Assembly (NCBI RefSeq): GCF_000687475.1
Contig: NC_057318.1
Coordinates: 1,736,001-1,800,000 of the forward strand
Source of the DNA: Ustilaginoidea virens
Taxonomy: Eukaryota > Ascomycota > Sordariomycetes > Hypocreales > Clavicipitaceae
Length of the DNA stretch: 64,000 nucleotides
Direction of reading: 5' to 3'
The notes under the pieces were generated by a model that was not told the DNA's origin, searched no databases, and worked only from the letters and a program-made list of their open reading frames with translations. Below, one piece after another: positions 1 to 10,689 of the stretch (positions are counted from its first letter, which is position 1; each line of letters begins with the position of its first letter). The position numbers and the translations under genes were made by a program.

Positions 1-1169
1 CAATAGCGTAACTCTATTAGTAGGAATAATTCTTATAATAATAGTAATACTGTAGACTTACTACTAGGAATAATAGCTTTAGTAATAGTAGGTATAGGGA
101 TAGAGAGAGGGAGAAAGAAATATAAAAGAGAAATAAATAAAAAAAGAAGCCTTAATATAGATGGATTTCTAACTAACGGCTAGCGATAAAATTTTTCTGC
201 TCCGCGATAGCTATAATATAGTTTCTTCTAGCTAATAGTACTATAACCGGCTTTAATAAGATTCTATTATATCTACCTAAAGCATACCGATTTTAGCCCC
301 CGCTATATTTATATCGGTTATATATTAGTAGGTGTATACGCCCGATTGTTATCCTATATATCTAATTAAGGTTATTTTCGAGGGCTATAAGAGGTTTTAA
401 TTAAGGGGCGATATATATAGGGGATGATATCGGATGGTTTATTCTTCTGCCTCTAAGGAGGAGGAAGGGGGTATATTACGGGCTTAGGCTATGCCCGCGC
501 TATAATATAGCTAGGACTCGGGCTGCGCCTGTATCTAGCCTAAGAAGGGCAATAGACGGAGTTACGGGACTATACTAGAACTCCGATATACATTATGATC
601 GGGATATAAATAGACTAAATAGAAGGTTCCTATTTGGATCCTTTTCCTTCCTTTTTAGTCTATTTAATATATATTATTAACGCCTATTCGCAGCCGCCCT
701 AGGGCTAGTTCTTTATAAAGGGCTACTTTTAGTATATCCTCTATTATATTTAAATCTATAGCCGGTTAGTCCCTTATTAGGTCTAATCGGTCTTTTATTA
801 GGTCTTATTAGTCTTTCATTAAGTCTACCTCTAAAGTAGAGATAGATAGCAGCTTAAAGACTTAGCTAAATCTTAAAGCTATACTATTTGCTTTTTACTC
901 CTATTACGAAAAGGCATTAAGGCATTAGGCTTATAAGCTAGGCTGGTATTAAAAATAGAAGTTAAAAAGGGCTAGGATCTTAGCTTATTACGCTTAATAT
1001 TTTAAAATCTCCTTTAGTCGAGTAAAATACTTAAGGTTCTTATAGTCTATAAGGATTATAAATAGAGTAGTAATAGAATAGAGTTTAGCTAATTACGCCT
1101 TAAGGCATAAGATAATAATAAATAGCTCTTTATTATAAATAGTATAGTTTTATTTAGCTTTTATAAGCT
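1..1169. other. Unassigned AT-rich RIP-affected flank
   Basis: No gene, terminal repeat or LINE end motif can be assigned here. The dinucleotide skew (few TG/CA, many TA) matches the transposon DNA to the right, so it is probably another RIP-mutated repeat. Around 880-1140 a plus frame is interrupted only by TAA/TAG and includes a KLKRARILAYY-like stretch; the minus strand around 570-860 also gives a loosely protein-like frame. Neither resembles a family I recognise. The right limit is the (TTA)n tail of LINE A1. Confidence 0.5.
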
Positions 1170-1965
1170 ATTATTATTATTATTAAATTACGCTAGAGGC
1201 TATTTAGAGCTAAATAACCTATTTAGTACCTCTATTAAGATGATTCGGAAGGGAAAAACCTAATAGCCGGGAGGAAAACCCTTCCCATATTCTTGATTTC
1301 TATTTTATATCGCCCTATAGCGGGGGCGGTAGGTATCTAGTGTATAAGAGAGTAAGATGCATAACCGCTTAGGACTATATCTAGTGGTATTATATAGGAA
1401 GAGTGCGAACGAGAAGTCCTAGAGTATTAGGTCTAGGTTGGTATTCTTATTGGGCGAGAAGTAAGGGGAGGGTAAAGCTAAAGGGGTAGGGCTAGCAGCG
1501 CGCTTGCGATAGGCGTATTCTCACCGGGTGCATATCTATAGTAGCTTAAGCGTATCTCGGTATATATTAGTTTTTAGGTCGAAAGAGGAAGTAAGCTAAT
1601 TCTAAGGGTTAAAGCGGGCGGCCTTAGGCACTATATTAGTATATAGGTTAGTAATACCCCCCAATTTAGTGCTTTTTTTTCTTTTCTTTTTTTCCTCTAT
1701 AGCGCTAATTTTGAGGTATATAATGACCCCTTTATTGCGGTATAGGGCCGATACCAACCCCTATAGGAGAACGGTAGTAGTAGCAATAGAAGCAATAGTA
1801 ATAATAGCAACAGCAATAATAATAGTAATAATAATAATAATAATAGCGATAAAAGGCTTAAACGCTTAACTATATTAGATAAGGGGGTAAATATAAATCT
1901 TATATGCGATAAGGCTATAGCTGACCCTTATATAGTAGCTAGAGGAGCTATTTATATAGCCTTAT

Positions 1966-2184
1966 TGTCAAGGATTTGGGCTACGCCCGTATCATGCTAA
2001 GGGCAAGCTCAAGTATACGTGCAGCATAGTGCCAAGGGGATATAGGTATTAATTGTACCAAGTATGGTAACTTAGTATAATACGTATTCTTTTGTCTGGC
2101 CTAACGGTCAGACAGAAGATTAGGTTTTTACCTAGCGATGTGCGCAGACACCCGCTTAGGGCCCAATTGGGCCACATCGTTACA
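1966..2184 (+). repeat. TRIM-1 left LTR (219 bp)
   Basis: Direct repeat partner of 2328-2546. It contains a sequence resembling a Pol III A box (TGGCCTAACGG, 2097-2107), a GC-rich hairpin (GGGCCCAATTGGGCC, about 2160-2173) and GGTAACTTAGTATAA at 2066-2080, the partner of the primer-site sequence. Confidence 0.85.
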
Positions 2185-2185
2185 T

Positions 2186-2200
2186 TTATACCAAGTTACC
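2186..2200 (+). promoter_or_regulatory. Putative self-priming primer-binding site of TRIM-1
   Basis: TTATACCAAGTTACC starts two bases after the left LTR. Its reverse complement GGTAACTTGGTATAA occurs inside the LTR at 2066-2080 with one G/A difference. A primer site paired with the element's own RNA, rather than a tRNA 3' end, is the arrangement known from Tf1/sushi-type LTR elements. The inference assumes transcription begins near 2066. Confidence 0.6.
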
Positions 2201-2210
2201 TAAGGTCATA

Positions 2211-2221
2211 GGTTCAAATCC
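2211..2221 (+). promoter_or_regulatory. B-box-like sequence in TRIM-1 core
   Basis: GGTTCAAATCC matches the RNA polymerase III B-box/T-arm consensus, and the flank AAGGTCATAGG looks like a tRNA variable loop and T stem. With the A-box-like sequence at 2097 it gives split tRNA-like signals 114 bp apart. No closed cloverleaf could be drawn. Confidence 0.45.
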
Positions 2222-2327
2222 CACTTACGCGGAGCACGCACGGGCTATTCACCTAGGCTTATAGAGGATAGGACTGGCTTCTAGGGGGTGCGTGGTATTA
2301 TATGGCCGGCTGCGGAGAGGGGAGCTA

Positions 2328-2546
2328 TATTAAGGATTCGGGCTACACCTATATCATGCTAAGGGCAAGCTCGAGTATGCGCGCAGCATAGTGCCAAGGG
2401 GATATAAGTATCAATTGTACCAAGTATGGTAACTTAGTATAATACGTACTCTTTTGTCTGGCCTAACGGTCAGACAGAAGATTAGGTTTTTACCTAGCGA
2501 TATACGCAGATACCCGCTTAGGGCCCAATTGGGCCACATCGTTATA
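2328..2546 (+). repeat. TRIM-1 right LTR (219 bp)
   Basis: Same length as the left LTR with scattered C/T and G/A differences. It begins TATTAAGG (TGTTAAGG after RIP) and ends GTTATA, followed by the CTTAT duplication. Confidence 0.85.
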
Positions 2547-3169
2547 CTTATAGGCTATACCTTATACAATTAGAGGATCCTAATTATTAATGCTAGAGCT
2601 AATAAGATATAGGCCGGGTCGTACCCACTCTCGGGCGATACTAATATATATAGGGATTAGTATAGCATATTACCCTTATGCCTTTATAGGTAAGACTTAT
2701 ATACCATTTAAATAGACCCTAAAGAATTAGGTTTTAATATAAAAGCTCTTCAATACATAAAAGATACTAGCTAGAAGAATAAAGGTATATTTCCAATTTA
2801 TATATAGTATAGATTGCTAGTTAACTATCTTCTAGGTAGATAACTATAAGGACCTTTAGTAGAAGGCTAAATAAATATCTGCCTTTCGAAGGTATAATTA
2901 GATAGCAGCGATAATAGTAATAGCAGTAAAAGGCCTTAGCGCTCTTAGGGCGACATAAGAGATATTAGACTTAAAGGAGCGGAAGGTATTAGCTTTAAAG
3001 CATTAGGCTTATATGCAGGAGGATATTACTGTATCGTTATAAGTACTTTTAGCCTAAAAGGAGGGGGAGGAGGCTTTAGAGGGTGGGCAAAATAAAAATA
3101 AAAGGGGAAAAGGCAATAGGGGGAGTAAAAAGGGGGAAAAAGAGGAGAATACCCTTATTACTAATATAA

Positions 3170-5783
3170 TAACTATTAACTAGTTTTAGCCTATAAGGCC
3201 TAAGAGATTTACTTATTTCTAGTGCTCTTCGTTCCTACTATAGGATTACTATAAGTATTATATAGGGGCTATATAGGGGTATTCGGTAGCGCCTCTAACT
3301 ATATTATACTAAAGGGATTAAATAAACTAGAATTAATTAAATCAGTCGATATTAAGTATTTAATAAGCGATCGTTTATATAAAATATAATTTATCAAATG
3401 CAAAAGATATACTATATCGGTTATAAAGTAAGCTAAAGTTAAAACTAGACCTAAAGAGTATATACTTTTATTTATAGTATTTTAAGCAGGAGAGGATAAT
3501 ATAATAGAGGTTTTCTAAGCCTTCCTTATAGCGGTAAAAAGGTAATAATACTAAAAGAGCTTATTAGAGGTAAAGGAAAAAGTTAAGGCCAATTTTTTCT
3601 ATATAGAGTTAGGTAAATATTGCTAATTTATATTTTTATAAGTCTTTATATAATCGAGTTATTTTCGCTATAGATTAAAAGTCTAATACCCTTTCGGCCG
3701 TTAAGCTCTTATACTAAAGGCATCTCGCTTTTACTACTAATTAATTACTTTACTATTAGTTGTATTAATTTTTTACTAATTGCTTTTTTGCCGGAAGTTA
3801 GTTAGAGTTAAGATCGGGAAATAGTATATAGGCTAAAGGTCTTTAATAGCCCTTCATTTATTAGCATTAGAATATTACTACTACCGCTACTAATATACAG
3901 TTAATCCTCCTATTAGTTATACCTATTTCATCTATTCTTTTAAGGAACTATTAGTAGATATAATTAAGATAGAGGTTAATTAGGGTTATAGCCGCCTAGG
4001 TCTTAAGGGTATTAAGCAGTATAGCCTTAAAGGCCCTAATAACTATATAGAGGCAGGCTAACTATTCTATAGCTAAGGATTTTATAATACTTTTTACTAC
4101 CCCTCTAGGGGCGGTAGGGGTATATTATATCCCCATGCTAAAAGCAATAGAAGTCTAGATAACCTATATATAGACTAGGCGTATTTCCTAGTATTAACAG
4201 TCTTAAGTTAAGGCCGCTATTACTATAAGTGTAAGTCGCTACCGCTTAAGTTTCTTTATAATCTTAATATAGTATTCCTTCTATTTTAGCTTATAGTAGA
4301 TTTCAACTCTAAGGAATCTAGTATATTGCTTCGGCTAAATTATTACGATCTTAAGTTATACCTTAATCTCATCCGCTTTATATATATAGGTAAAGTAGAT
4401 AAGCTTACTTTTACTAGGGTTAAAATTAAATCTAACTTACTTAGACTAGCTATTGCAGATAAGCTATACTTTTTTAAGTAGCGCCTTTATCCCCCCTATA
4501 TCTCTCCTGTAGGCTATAATATTTATATTATTAGTAAAGCCTAATATAATAATTAAGGCTACCTCTTATAATCTCTTACAGAGCAGTATAATATAGATAA
4601 GAAAGAGGATAAAAGAAAAGGGGGACCTTTATAGGACCTTAATAGTAATTAATAGTTTATCTAAAAGCTATCTCTTAAAGTAGATTTATACTATTTGTAA
4701 ATCGGTAAAGCTATATACCTATACTATAAGCTATAGTAGGAGCCCTTTATTAAGGAGTAGGTAGATAAAGCGGGTATAATTAACTATATCGAATGCTGCT
4801 AATATATCTAGTTAAAAAAGCAAGGCGATCCCGCTATAGTATTAGGTTGAATATATAATCTCTACTAGCGTACTTAATGTTATATTAGTTAGTTAGTTTA
4901 CTTTATTACCTATTTAAAGGTCTGGGAGGAGGTTACCCCCTTTAAAGGTAGTAGTAAGCTACTTTACGACTATAGCTTTTATAACCTTCCCTACTAAATT
5001 AAGTAATAATATTAATCTCTATCCTCTTGCCTTTAAGTATTCTTTAAGCCTTTTCTTAAGCTTTTATAATATTACTATTTTAGCCTCCCGGAACTAGGCT
5101 AGGTAGTACTTAATGCAGTATATTTTATTAAGGAGGTATATAAAGGTTTAAACGAGTAGAAGGCTATAAGCTTTGAGGAATTCTACTAGGAGCCTATTAG
5201 GGCCTAATACTTTCCAGCCTATTATATTGCATAATATAGTATATACCTCTTCGTAAGTAAAAAAGTCTATAGAGGGGAATATAGTAGTAGTAAGCTAAGG
5301 GAATATCGGGTTAGGGATATTATTATAAGTGGCCTAAAAGGTAGGGAAGAACTATTAAGCAAGTATTTATGCCTTCTCTCTATATATTACTGCCTTTAGG
5401 CCTAGACCGCTTTATTTTAATAGGGGGATCTTTTTTAATTTAGGCAGAAGGCTACTATATAGGTAAGCCTATTTTTCTAGAGACTATAGATTAATGTTTT
5501 AGGCATTTACTTTATTAAAGGCTTCTCGCTATAATTAGTGTTATTTCTCCTAGATAATATAGGATTAGGTCACTCTTACTTCTTAAGCGGCACTAAGGTT
5601 CTCTAGAGTATAATATACTACCTATTTTCAGTAGGCCTTTTTTACTAGTATTTAGGCCATTTTAGCGCAAAAGTTCCACTAAGGCTCTATATTCAGAGCT
5701 TTAGGTGCCCTCTTTAATGCCGCAATATTAGTAATACTTTAGAATTAACTAGTAAGCTATTCGGTATATATATCTATTATTAG
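3170..5783 (-). pseudogene. LINE A1 ORF2 remnant (RT and C-terminal region)
   Basis: Minus-strand remnant of the LINE ORF2 polyprotein: reverse transcriptase fingers/palm and the C-terminal region, RIP-degraded. On the minus strand it aligns with the plus copies at 36-39 kb and 42-46 kb. The motif B region (GSPLSP equivalent) lies near 4620 and the catalytic-loop equivalent near 4530. The 'thumb', LDTLKTKAA...DLYLNYI-type segment and C-terminal Cys/His motif follow toward 3350. Many TAG/TAA stops sit at former Gln/Trp codons, so no functional product is possible. The AP-endonuclease domain is absent because the copy is 5'-truncated. Confidence 0.7.
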
Positions 5784-5955
5784 GGCCTTTAAGGCTATAC
5801 CGATAGATATTTTTAAGATTAAAGCGGCTATACCACCTATCGATTTATACTTAAACTATATCCGCTAGCGATTTTTAGAAAAGATAGTAAAAACTAAGAT
5901 AGCTAAGCGAATTAACTACGCCTTTACTGCAGTAGTAGTAATACTCTAATGCTAT

Positions 5956-6730
5956 TATTGCAATTCTCAAGGTCACTATAAAGCAAAGCCTTACTAGCTA
6001 GCTAGATGGCACGAGACTGTCTGCGACCTGTGAACTAATCTTAGTATAATACTAGATTTTTCACCAAGTCCTAAGACTATATAAGTGCTATAAAGCAAGG
6101 CAAGTATAAAGGCAAGGCAAATATAAGATAACCAGAAAACGCAGGGAAGGTAAGAAGTTAAGAGGCATATAGTGCATTAATAGATTCGATTGTGCTACCC
6201 TTCTACTATCTAGAAAGAAGGGGGAAAGCTATCCTATATATACACGAAGGAGGGGTGGGCCCAGGCATCCAAGGTAGCCAGTAAGAAAGCTCCTCGTAAT
6301 ACTCGCTTTGCCACGTATATAATACGTCAGCAGCCCCACTATATCGGGCCTTTTCAACCACCCTAACCACCGCACTAGTAACTAGTTACCGCACTAGTAA
6401 CTAGCCACCACGCTAGTGACTAACCACCACACTAGTGGACTAGCCACCATACTAGTAGGCCACCACGCTAATTTAGCAATGCCACACCACGCTAGTAGGC
6501 CGCCACCACGCTAGTAGGCAACCACGCTAATTTAGTAATGCCACACCTTTTTCAATAAGGCCTACCTTACTTGATATATAGTAAATAATCCACTGAAAAT
6601 CCTTAAGGTAAAAGGCAAAGGCCTAAGGTAATACTACCATAAGTCCAAGAGGCGGTATAAAGGCCAGAAGGTTAGTAGGCCAGTAGGGCATAAGGCCAGC
6701 AGCCTAATAGGCTACTATAGGATTTTAACA
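5956..6730 (-). repeat. Copia-1 3' LTR (775 bp, minisatellite-expanded)
   Basis: Matches 12614-13329 and both copia-2 LTRs. It is 60-85 bp longer than the others because of extra units of a CCACCACGCTAGTAGG-type tandem repeat at about 6430-6545. Confidence 0.92.
6360..6545. repeat. ACTAGT-centred minisatellite in copia-1 3' LTR
   Basis: About ten degenerate units of roughly 16-20 bp built on CCACC(G/A)C(A/G)CTAGT, several holding the palindrome CACTAGTG or ACTAGT. Orthologous arrays in the other LTRs (about 13020-13140, 23225-23340, 27575-27690) have fewer units, so copy number changed after insertion or by slippage during reverse transcription. Confidence 0.85.
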
Positions 6731-6738
6731 CCCCCTCT
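6731..6738 (-). promoter_or_regulatory. Copia-1 polypurine tract
   Basis: CCCCCTCT on the plus strand reads AGAGGGGG on the minus strand, directly before the 3' LTR start TGTTAAAATC. This is the expected plus-strand primer of reverse transcription. The identical tract is at 23517-23524 in copia-2. Confidence 0.85.
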
Positions 6739-6850
6739 GATTAGCTACTATAGTAACAAGCTAATCGTGTAAAGGATAGGGAAAGAAAATGCAGTAAAAA
6801 GTGCTAAGGAAAAACATAGGAAAAACCTTAGTAAAAATATATTAGTATAA

Positions 6851-8560
6851 GTTAGCAGGCCCTAAGGCCTAGTAACTCGCAGAACCTAGTAAATTTAGGG
6901 CCCAACAGTGGCTTAGTAAGACCGTCAGCAGGCATACTATTAGTAGGTAAATAGGTTATTTTAACCAAGCCCAGCTGGGCTTACTCTCTAATATACCGGA
7001 ATTTTAATAGAGTATACTTAGTGCGAGCATACTGATTAGGGTCGTTAGAATTTAAAATGGAGCCCTAATTATCGCAGTATAGCGGTATAGGGCGCAAAAT
7101 ATCAATTTCCAGCTCCTTATAAAGGTTAGAAAGCCACTATACCTTACGGATAGTCTCAAGTAATGCATCTGATTCAGCTTCTAAAGTAGATAGCACTACT
7201 AAAGAGGCTCGCTTAGAACGCCAGCTAATAGGACCACTATTAATAGTAGTAAAGAAGCCTCTAGTAGATTTAAAGGTTTCTTTACAGCCAGTAAAATCGC
7301 TATCAGAATAAGCGGTTATAATAGGCTGTTGGTTGCTTTTAGTAGTACTAAAGCAAATAGCTAGGTTCTCAGTGCCTTTAAGGTAGCTAAAGCTGCCTTT
7401 TGCAGTATTTAGATGCACATTAGTTGCCTTAGATATAAACCGAGAGAGGTATTGAGTAGGAAATGCTAGGTCGGGTCTAGTCATCATCATAAACCATATT
7501 ATAGTGCCAATAAGGCTCTAATAAAGGCTCTAATTAGTAGGGCTAAGGTCTTTTCCACTAGATTCATTTAGAATCCCTAGTTAAAGTAGAATAAGCTGAG
7601 GTTTAGTATCCTGTAAGCCGAATTTAGCTAAAACCTCTGCTATAAATTAGGCTTGGTGTAGCCACAATAAACCTTCCTTCCTATTTCGTATAATTTATAC
7701 GCTTAGGAAAAAGGAAGCCGGACCGCAGTCTTCTATAATATAGACCTTATAAAATTTCCTTTTTAGCTAGTTAATATAAGTTATATTTGGACCAACTAAT
7801 AGGCAATCGTCAACGTAAGTGACGATAAAAGTGCTAGTTTGCTTATTATAAAAGACGGCAGCATCAGAGGCTAAAGGTAAAAAACCTTTACTAGAAATCA
7901 GATCTTTTAGCCGGTATTGCTATTCGCAGGGTGCTTGTTTTAGCCTGTATAGGGCCTTCTTTAGTAAAATAGCTTGCTTAATAGAGGGATTAAAGCCGGC
8001 TTCTTTAAGTAAAGTTAGTAGCCGTTAGCGCTATATATTAGACCAAAGCTTATTATCAGTAAGTAATAAGCTCTCTATAAATTCAAGAAATCCGTTAGGG
8101 ATATCCATATAAATAGTTTCGGAAAGCTCGCTATTTAGAAAGGCACCTATAAAGTCAATTTGCTCTATTTCCCAATTATTACTAGCAGCTAAAGCCAGTA
8201 TAACCCTCTAGGTAGGTAGGATAAAGGTAGAAGCATAAGTATGCTAGAAGTCCTTTCCTTCGACTTACATAAAGCCCTTAACAACTAATCTAGCCTTATA
8301 TTTTATAGACTGATTATTAGTATCCTTTTTAACCCGAAAAACAGGCCTATTACGTATTATTTTCCTATCAATAGGAACGCTAGACTTAAGAATAAATTGG
8401 AAGACTTTGGTATCTAAAAGCTGCTCGAATTCCTTAAATAGTGCCTTTATCTAAAGGTCTTTTTCAGGGCTTTGTAGCACATTCTTCCAGCTATTAGGCG
8501 TACCATCAGGGGCCTTTTTAGCTAGCTTACGCTTAGCTATATAGTAGGAATCCCATATTA
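6851..8560 (-). pseudogene. Copia-1 reverse transcriptase and RNase H
   Basis: C-terminal part of the copia polyprotein on the minus strand. The RT starts near 8540 (PVFRVKKDT), carries the LVVKGF and IEQIDFIGAFLN segments around 8150-8330, and keeps the catalytic YVDD intact at 7806-7817 (TYVDDCLLVG). The RNase H part includes MMMTRPDLAFPTQYLS, AYSDSDFTGCKET and STLEAESDALLE; 7137-7490 is an open stretch. The end corresponds to LRAC-stop in copia-2. Several in-frame stops, mostly former Gln/Trp codons, break the reading frame. The RT core, which copia-2 has lost, is present here. Confidence 0.85.
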
Positions 8561-8999
8561 GGTTATATAAAGCCTAATTAAGGAATAAGTCGGCAGGGCT
8601 GGTAGGGTTGGTAGGACTAGCAGATATAGCAGGGCCAGTAAGGTCGGTAAGAGTAAGGCTGGTAAGGATATCTATAAGGTCATCCTTTACAGTAGCCGGG
8701 GACTGTAGTGTAATACCTTTTAACTTAGGAAGGTAATCCAAGGTAGCATTAGTATTAGTAACGCTAGTAAAATTAGTAGGGTCCGGCATGCTTTTTAGGT
8801 CATCCGGTATAGCATTAGTGTTAGTAATACTAGTAAGGTTAATAGGGTCAGAAATGCTTTCAAGGTCATCTAGTAAAATAGCAGGTTCTCTACCAGATAC
8901 CCCCTCTAAACCTGTATTTTGCCCTCTATGAAAGTCTCCTTCTAGGCCACTAGAAATAGGGCCTATACCTTCATTTTAATGAATAAAGGTAATAAAAGT

Positions 9000-9850
9000 T
9001 GTTTTAGTAACAACCTTCTTCTTTAGAAGGTAGACTAGATAGGTATTATTACCTAGAGTGGCAAGGAGCCTACCAGGCTCGGTACGGGGCGCTAATTTGC
9101 GGTTTTTTACACGCTTTTCGTGTGGTATAAGCACTTCAATAGCTGCTCCAATAGCCCTAAGGTTAATAAGGTCAGGGTAGTGTTCCGGTGTTATCTAGTC
9201 GTAATCCTTTAGTAGCTCCTGATAGGGGCTAGAAGGTCTGTTAGTAACAGCTGTTATATTTACTAGCATAACAACGCTAGTAATTACAGCAGACTAGAGG
9301 TTAGATGGTAGCCTTGACTAGGCCATAGTAGCACGTAGCCTGTCAGCTATAACCCTAATGGAACGCTCAGCTAGGCCGTTTTGTTCGTAAATATAGGGGC
9401 AAGAGGTATTAAAAGCTATACCCTGTTCAACAAGCCAATCACTAAGCATTTTGTTGATTTCATTTCTACTATTATAGTGGAATTCAACAGGCGTTTTACC
9501 ATATCTGACCTGTAGGCTCTGTATAAAGCTCTGTAATGCTTTAAAAACAACAGTGCCTTCCCTATTAGGCAGTAAGTAAAGCCAGCGGAATCGGGATTTT
9601 CTATCCACTAATATAAGGGCAACAGGTCGTTTGTTATATGGCATAGGTGATATAGCAAAAGTATCACCTTCTATAATATCCAGGCATTTAGCTGGATTAG
9701 GTATCGCATCTTTAGAAGGTCTTCTAACCTTCTTAGCCTGGATACAGGCTAGGCAGCGAAAATCAGCATCTTTAACCTTATTAAGGTTAGGAAGACTAGG
9801 GGTATTAGCACAGGTCTTTTTAAGTAGCTGAATACCTATATGCCCTAGCC
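9000..9850 (-). pseudogene. Copia-1 integrase core
   Basis: Retroviral-type integrase catalytic domain, minus strand; 9318-9644 is a 108-residue open stretch. Visible motifs are LILVDRKSRFRWLY (first Asp), FHYNSRNEIN, where the second Asp is replaced by Asn, and EQNGLAERSIR (catalytic Glu). The Asp-to-Asn change is the G-to-A type expected of RIP and should abolish strand transfer. Upstream, the pre-integrase region lies in the 9858-10373 frame. Copia-2 has deleted this whole domain. Confidence 0.85.
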
Positions 9851-9857
9851 GTACATG

Positions 9858-10640
9858 CTAAATGCCGGCTAATTGTAATAGCTTCTGATATTCTGTATCA
9901 GCTGCTATAGGGGCAGGAGTAGGGCTAGTAGCCACTGCAGGGTCTTCGCTAGTCGTAATAGCGGAAGGTTGGGTAGTAGGGCTAGTAGCCTCTATAGGGT
10001 CCTTGCTAGTCGTAATAGCAGGAACGTCGCTAGTCGTAATAGCGGGAGAGTTGGTATTAGGGCTAGTAGCCTCTACAGGTTCCTTACTAATCGCAGTAGT
10101 AGGAACGGGGGTAATAGTGGTATCCAGAGGATCACTATAATCAGCAGGGTTAGTAGGGCTGGGGACCTCTACTATTATACTATTAGTAACAGTATAATGG
10201 CTGCAAGGTTGATGCAGTAGTGGTGTGTCTATTCCTTTCTGTAGAAGGAAAAAGCCGTATTTTTCAAAGTTAAAAATGCCAATACATTTACGGCTTGCTG
10301 ACCAAAGCTGATTTTTAATTAGTACCCCTTTAGCGGCATAGTACTTTACACCGCTAATAATGTTAATATCCAAGGTAGGAATATATAGTGCATTCTTGAG
10401 CTCTATAATACCCCATTTGGTAGGATTAATGCCTTATAGAACAGTAAATTGTGCTGTGCCCCAACCAGTAGGGGAAATAGGGCCACCACCAGTAGTAATT
10501 ACCGGCTTATCATTCTTCTCAAAGTGGTGAAAAGTGGTAAAATGCTTCTTATCATTAACAATATGACAAGTAGAGCCTATATCGTAAAGTAGGGCATCCT
10601 TAGGGGTCCTACCGCCTGATTTAGCACTATAGCTTATATC
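9858..10640 (-). pseudogene. Copia-1 aspartic protease, gag-pre-integrase segment and Pro/Thr/Ser linker
   Basis: The minus strand encodes a retropepsin region near 10540-10600 (DIGSTCHIVND in copia-2, weakly mutated here), then LWSASRKCIGIFNFEKYGFF, typical of the segment preceding copia integrase. A low-complexity linker of repeated TSKEPVEATSPT units (about 9900-10140) follows. 9858-10373 is one open frame of 171 residues. The repeated linker is unusual and varies in unit number between the two copia copies. Confidence 0.75.
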
Positions 10641-10689
10641 AGTGGATATAGTGGAAGAAGAAGAGGAATAGGATATATCAGTATCCTAG

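Larger units (their letters stand above)
1966..2546 (+). mobile_element. TRIM-1, miniature LTR retroelement, 581 bp
   Basis: Two 219-bp direct repeats (1966-2184, 2328-2546) flank a 143-bp core with no coding capacity. Ends are TGTCAAGG...GTTATA, the RIP form of TG...CA. A perfect 5-bp duplication CTTAT (1961-1965, 2547-2551) marks LTR-type integration. A purine-rich tract (GCGGAGAGGGGAGC) precedes the right repeat, as a polypurine tract should, which sets the plus orientation. The core starts with a 15-nt sequence complementary to the LTR interior. It must be moved by an autonomous LTR element. A tRNA-derived SINE with terminal repeats is the alternative; the 5-bp duplication and TG...CA ends argue against it. 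Confidence 0.85.
1669..3160 (+). pseudogene. Antisense ORF of LINE A1 (unknown protein), split by TRIM-1
   Basis: Gene on the strand opposite to LINE ORF2, in the 3' block. I do not recognise the protein. An open stretch at 1669-1869 covers the upstream hydrophobic segment and the ATA/AAT-rich microsatellite. It is followed by LDKGV...ADPYIVARGAI, which is cut by TRIM-1 at 1966. After the insertion the frame resumes and ends in a Gly/Lys-rich tail near 3050-3160. The same protein occurs in every A and B copy, and in B it differs by many synonymous codons, so it was under selection. Here it is inactivated by the insertion and by RIP stops. The 5' start is uncertain because an ATG also lies downstream of the microsatellite in other copies. 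Confidence 0.6.
1170..5783 (-). mobile_element. LINE A1, Tad1-like, minus orientation, 5'-truncated
   Basis: Non-LTR retrotransposon copy read on the minus strand. Its 3' end is at the left: a TTATTATTATTA run at about 1170-1187 is the (TAA)n tail, followed by the conserved end block (CTAGAGGCTATTTAGAGC). The 1.5-kb 3' block with a plus-strand (antisense) ORF follows, interrupted by TRIM-1, then the ORF2 C-terminus and RT on the minus strand. The copy stops near 5783, upstream of RT, where plus-oriented LINE B1 sequence begins, so the endonuclease and ORF1 are missing. No convincing target-site duplication was found. Confidence 0.8.

Noticed and set aside
2185..2230. Possible tRNA gene at the T-arm-like GGTTCAAATCCC
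   Set aside because: No acceptor stem or anticodon arm closes around it. It is repeated in every TRIM core and is better explained as part of the mobile element.
1669..3160. First view of this ORF as LINE ORF1 in a plus-strand element
   Set aside because: The tail, hairpin and ORF2/endonuclease orientation show the LINE runs on the opposite strand, and a separate CCHC-bearing ORF1 lies at the true 5' end (for example 16200-17560).
6360..6545. Tandem repeat considered as a CRISPR-like array
   Set aside because: Units are contiguous and degenerate without unique spacers, inside a eukaryotic LTR.
9969..10220. Plus frames in copia-1 (also 10699-10983, 10725-10919, 11626-11844) and copia-2 (25187-25546, 26025-26333)
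   Set aside because: Complements of the low-complexity gag and linker repeats; the minus strand carries the known copia domains.
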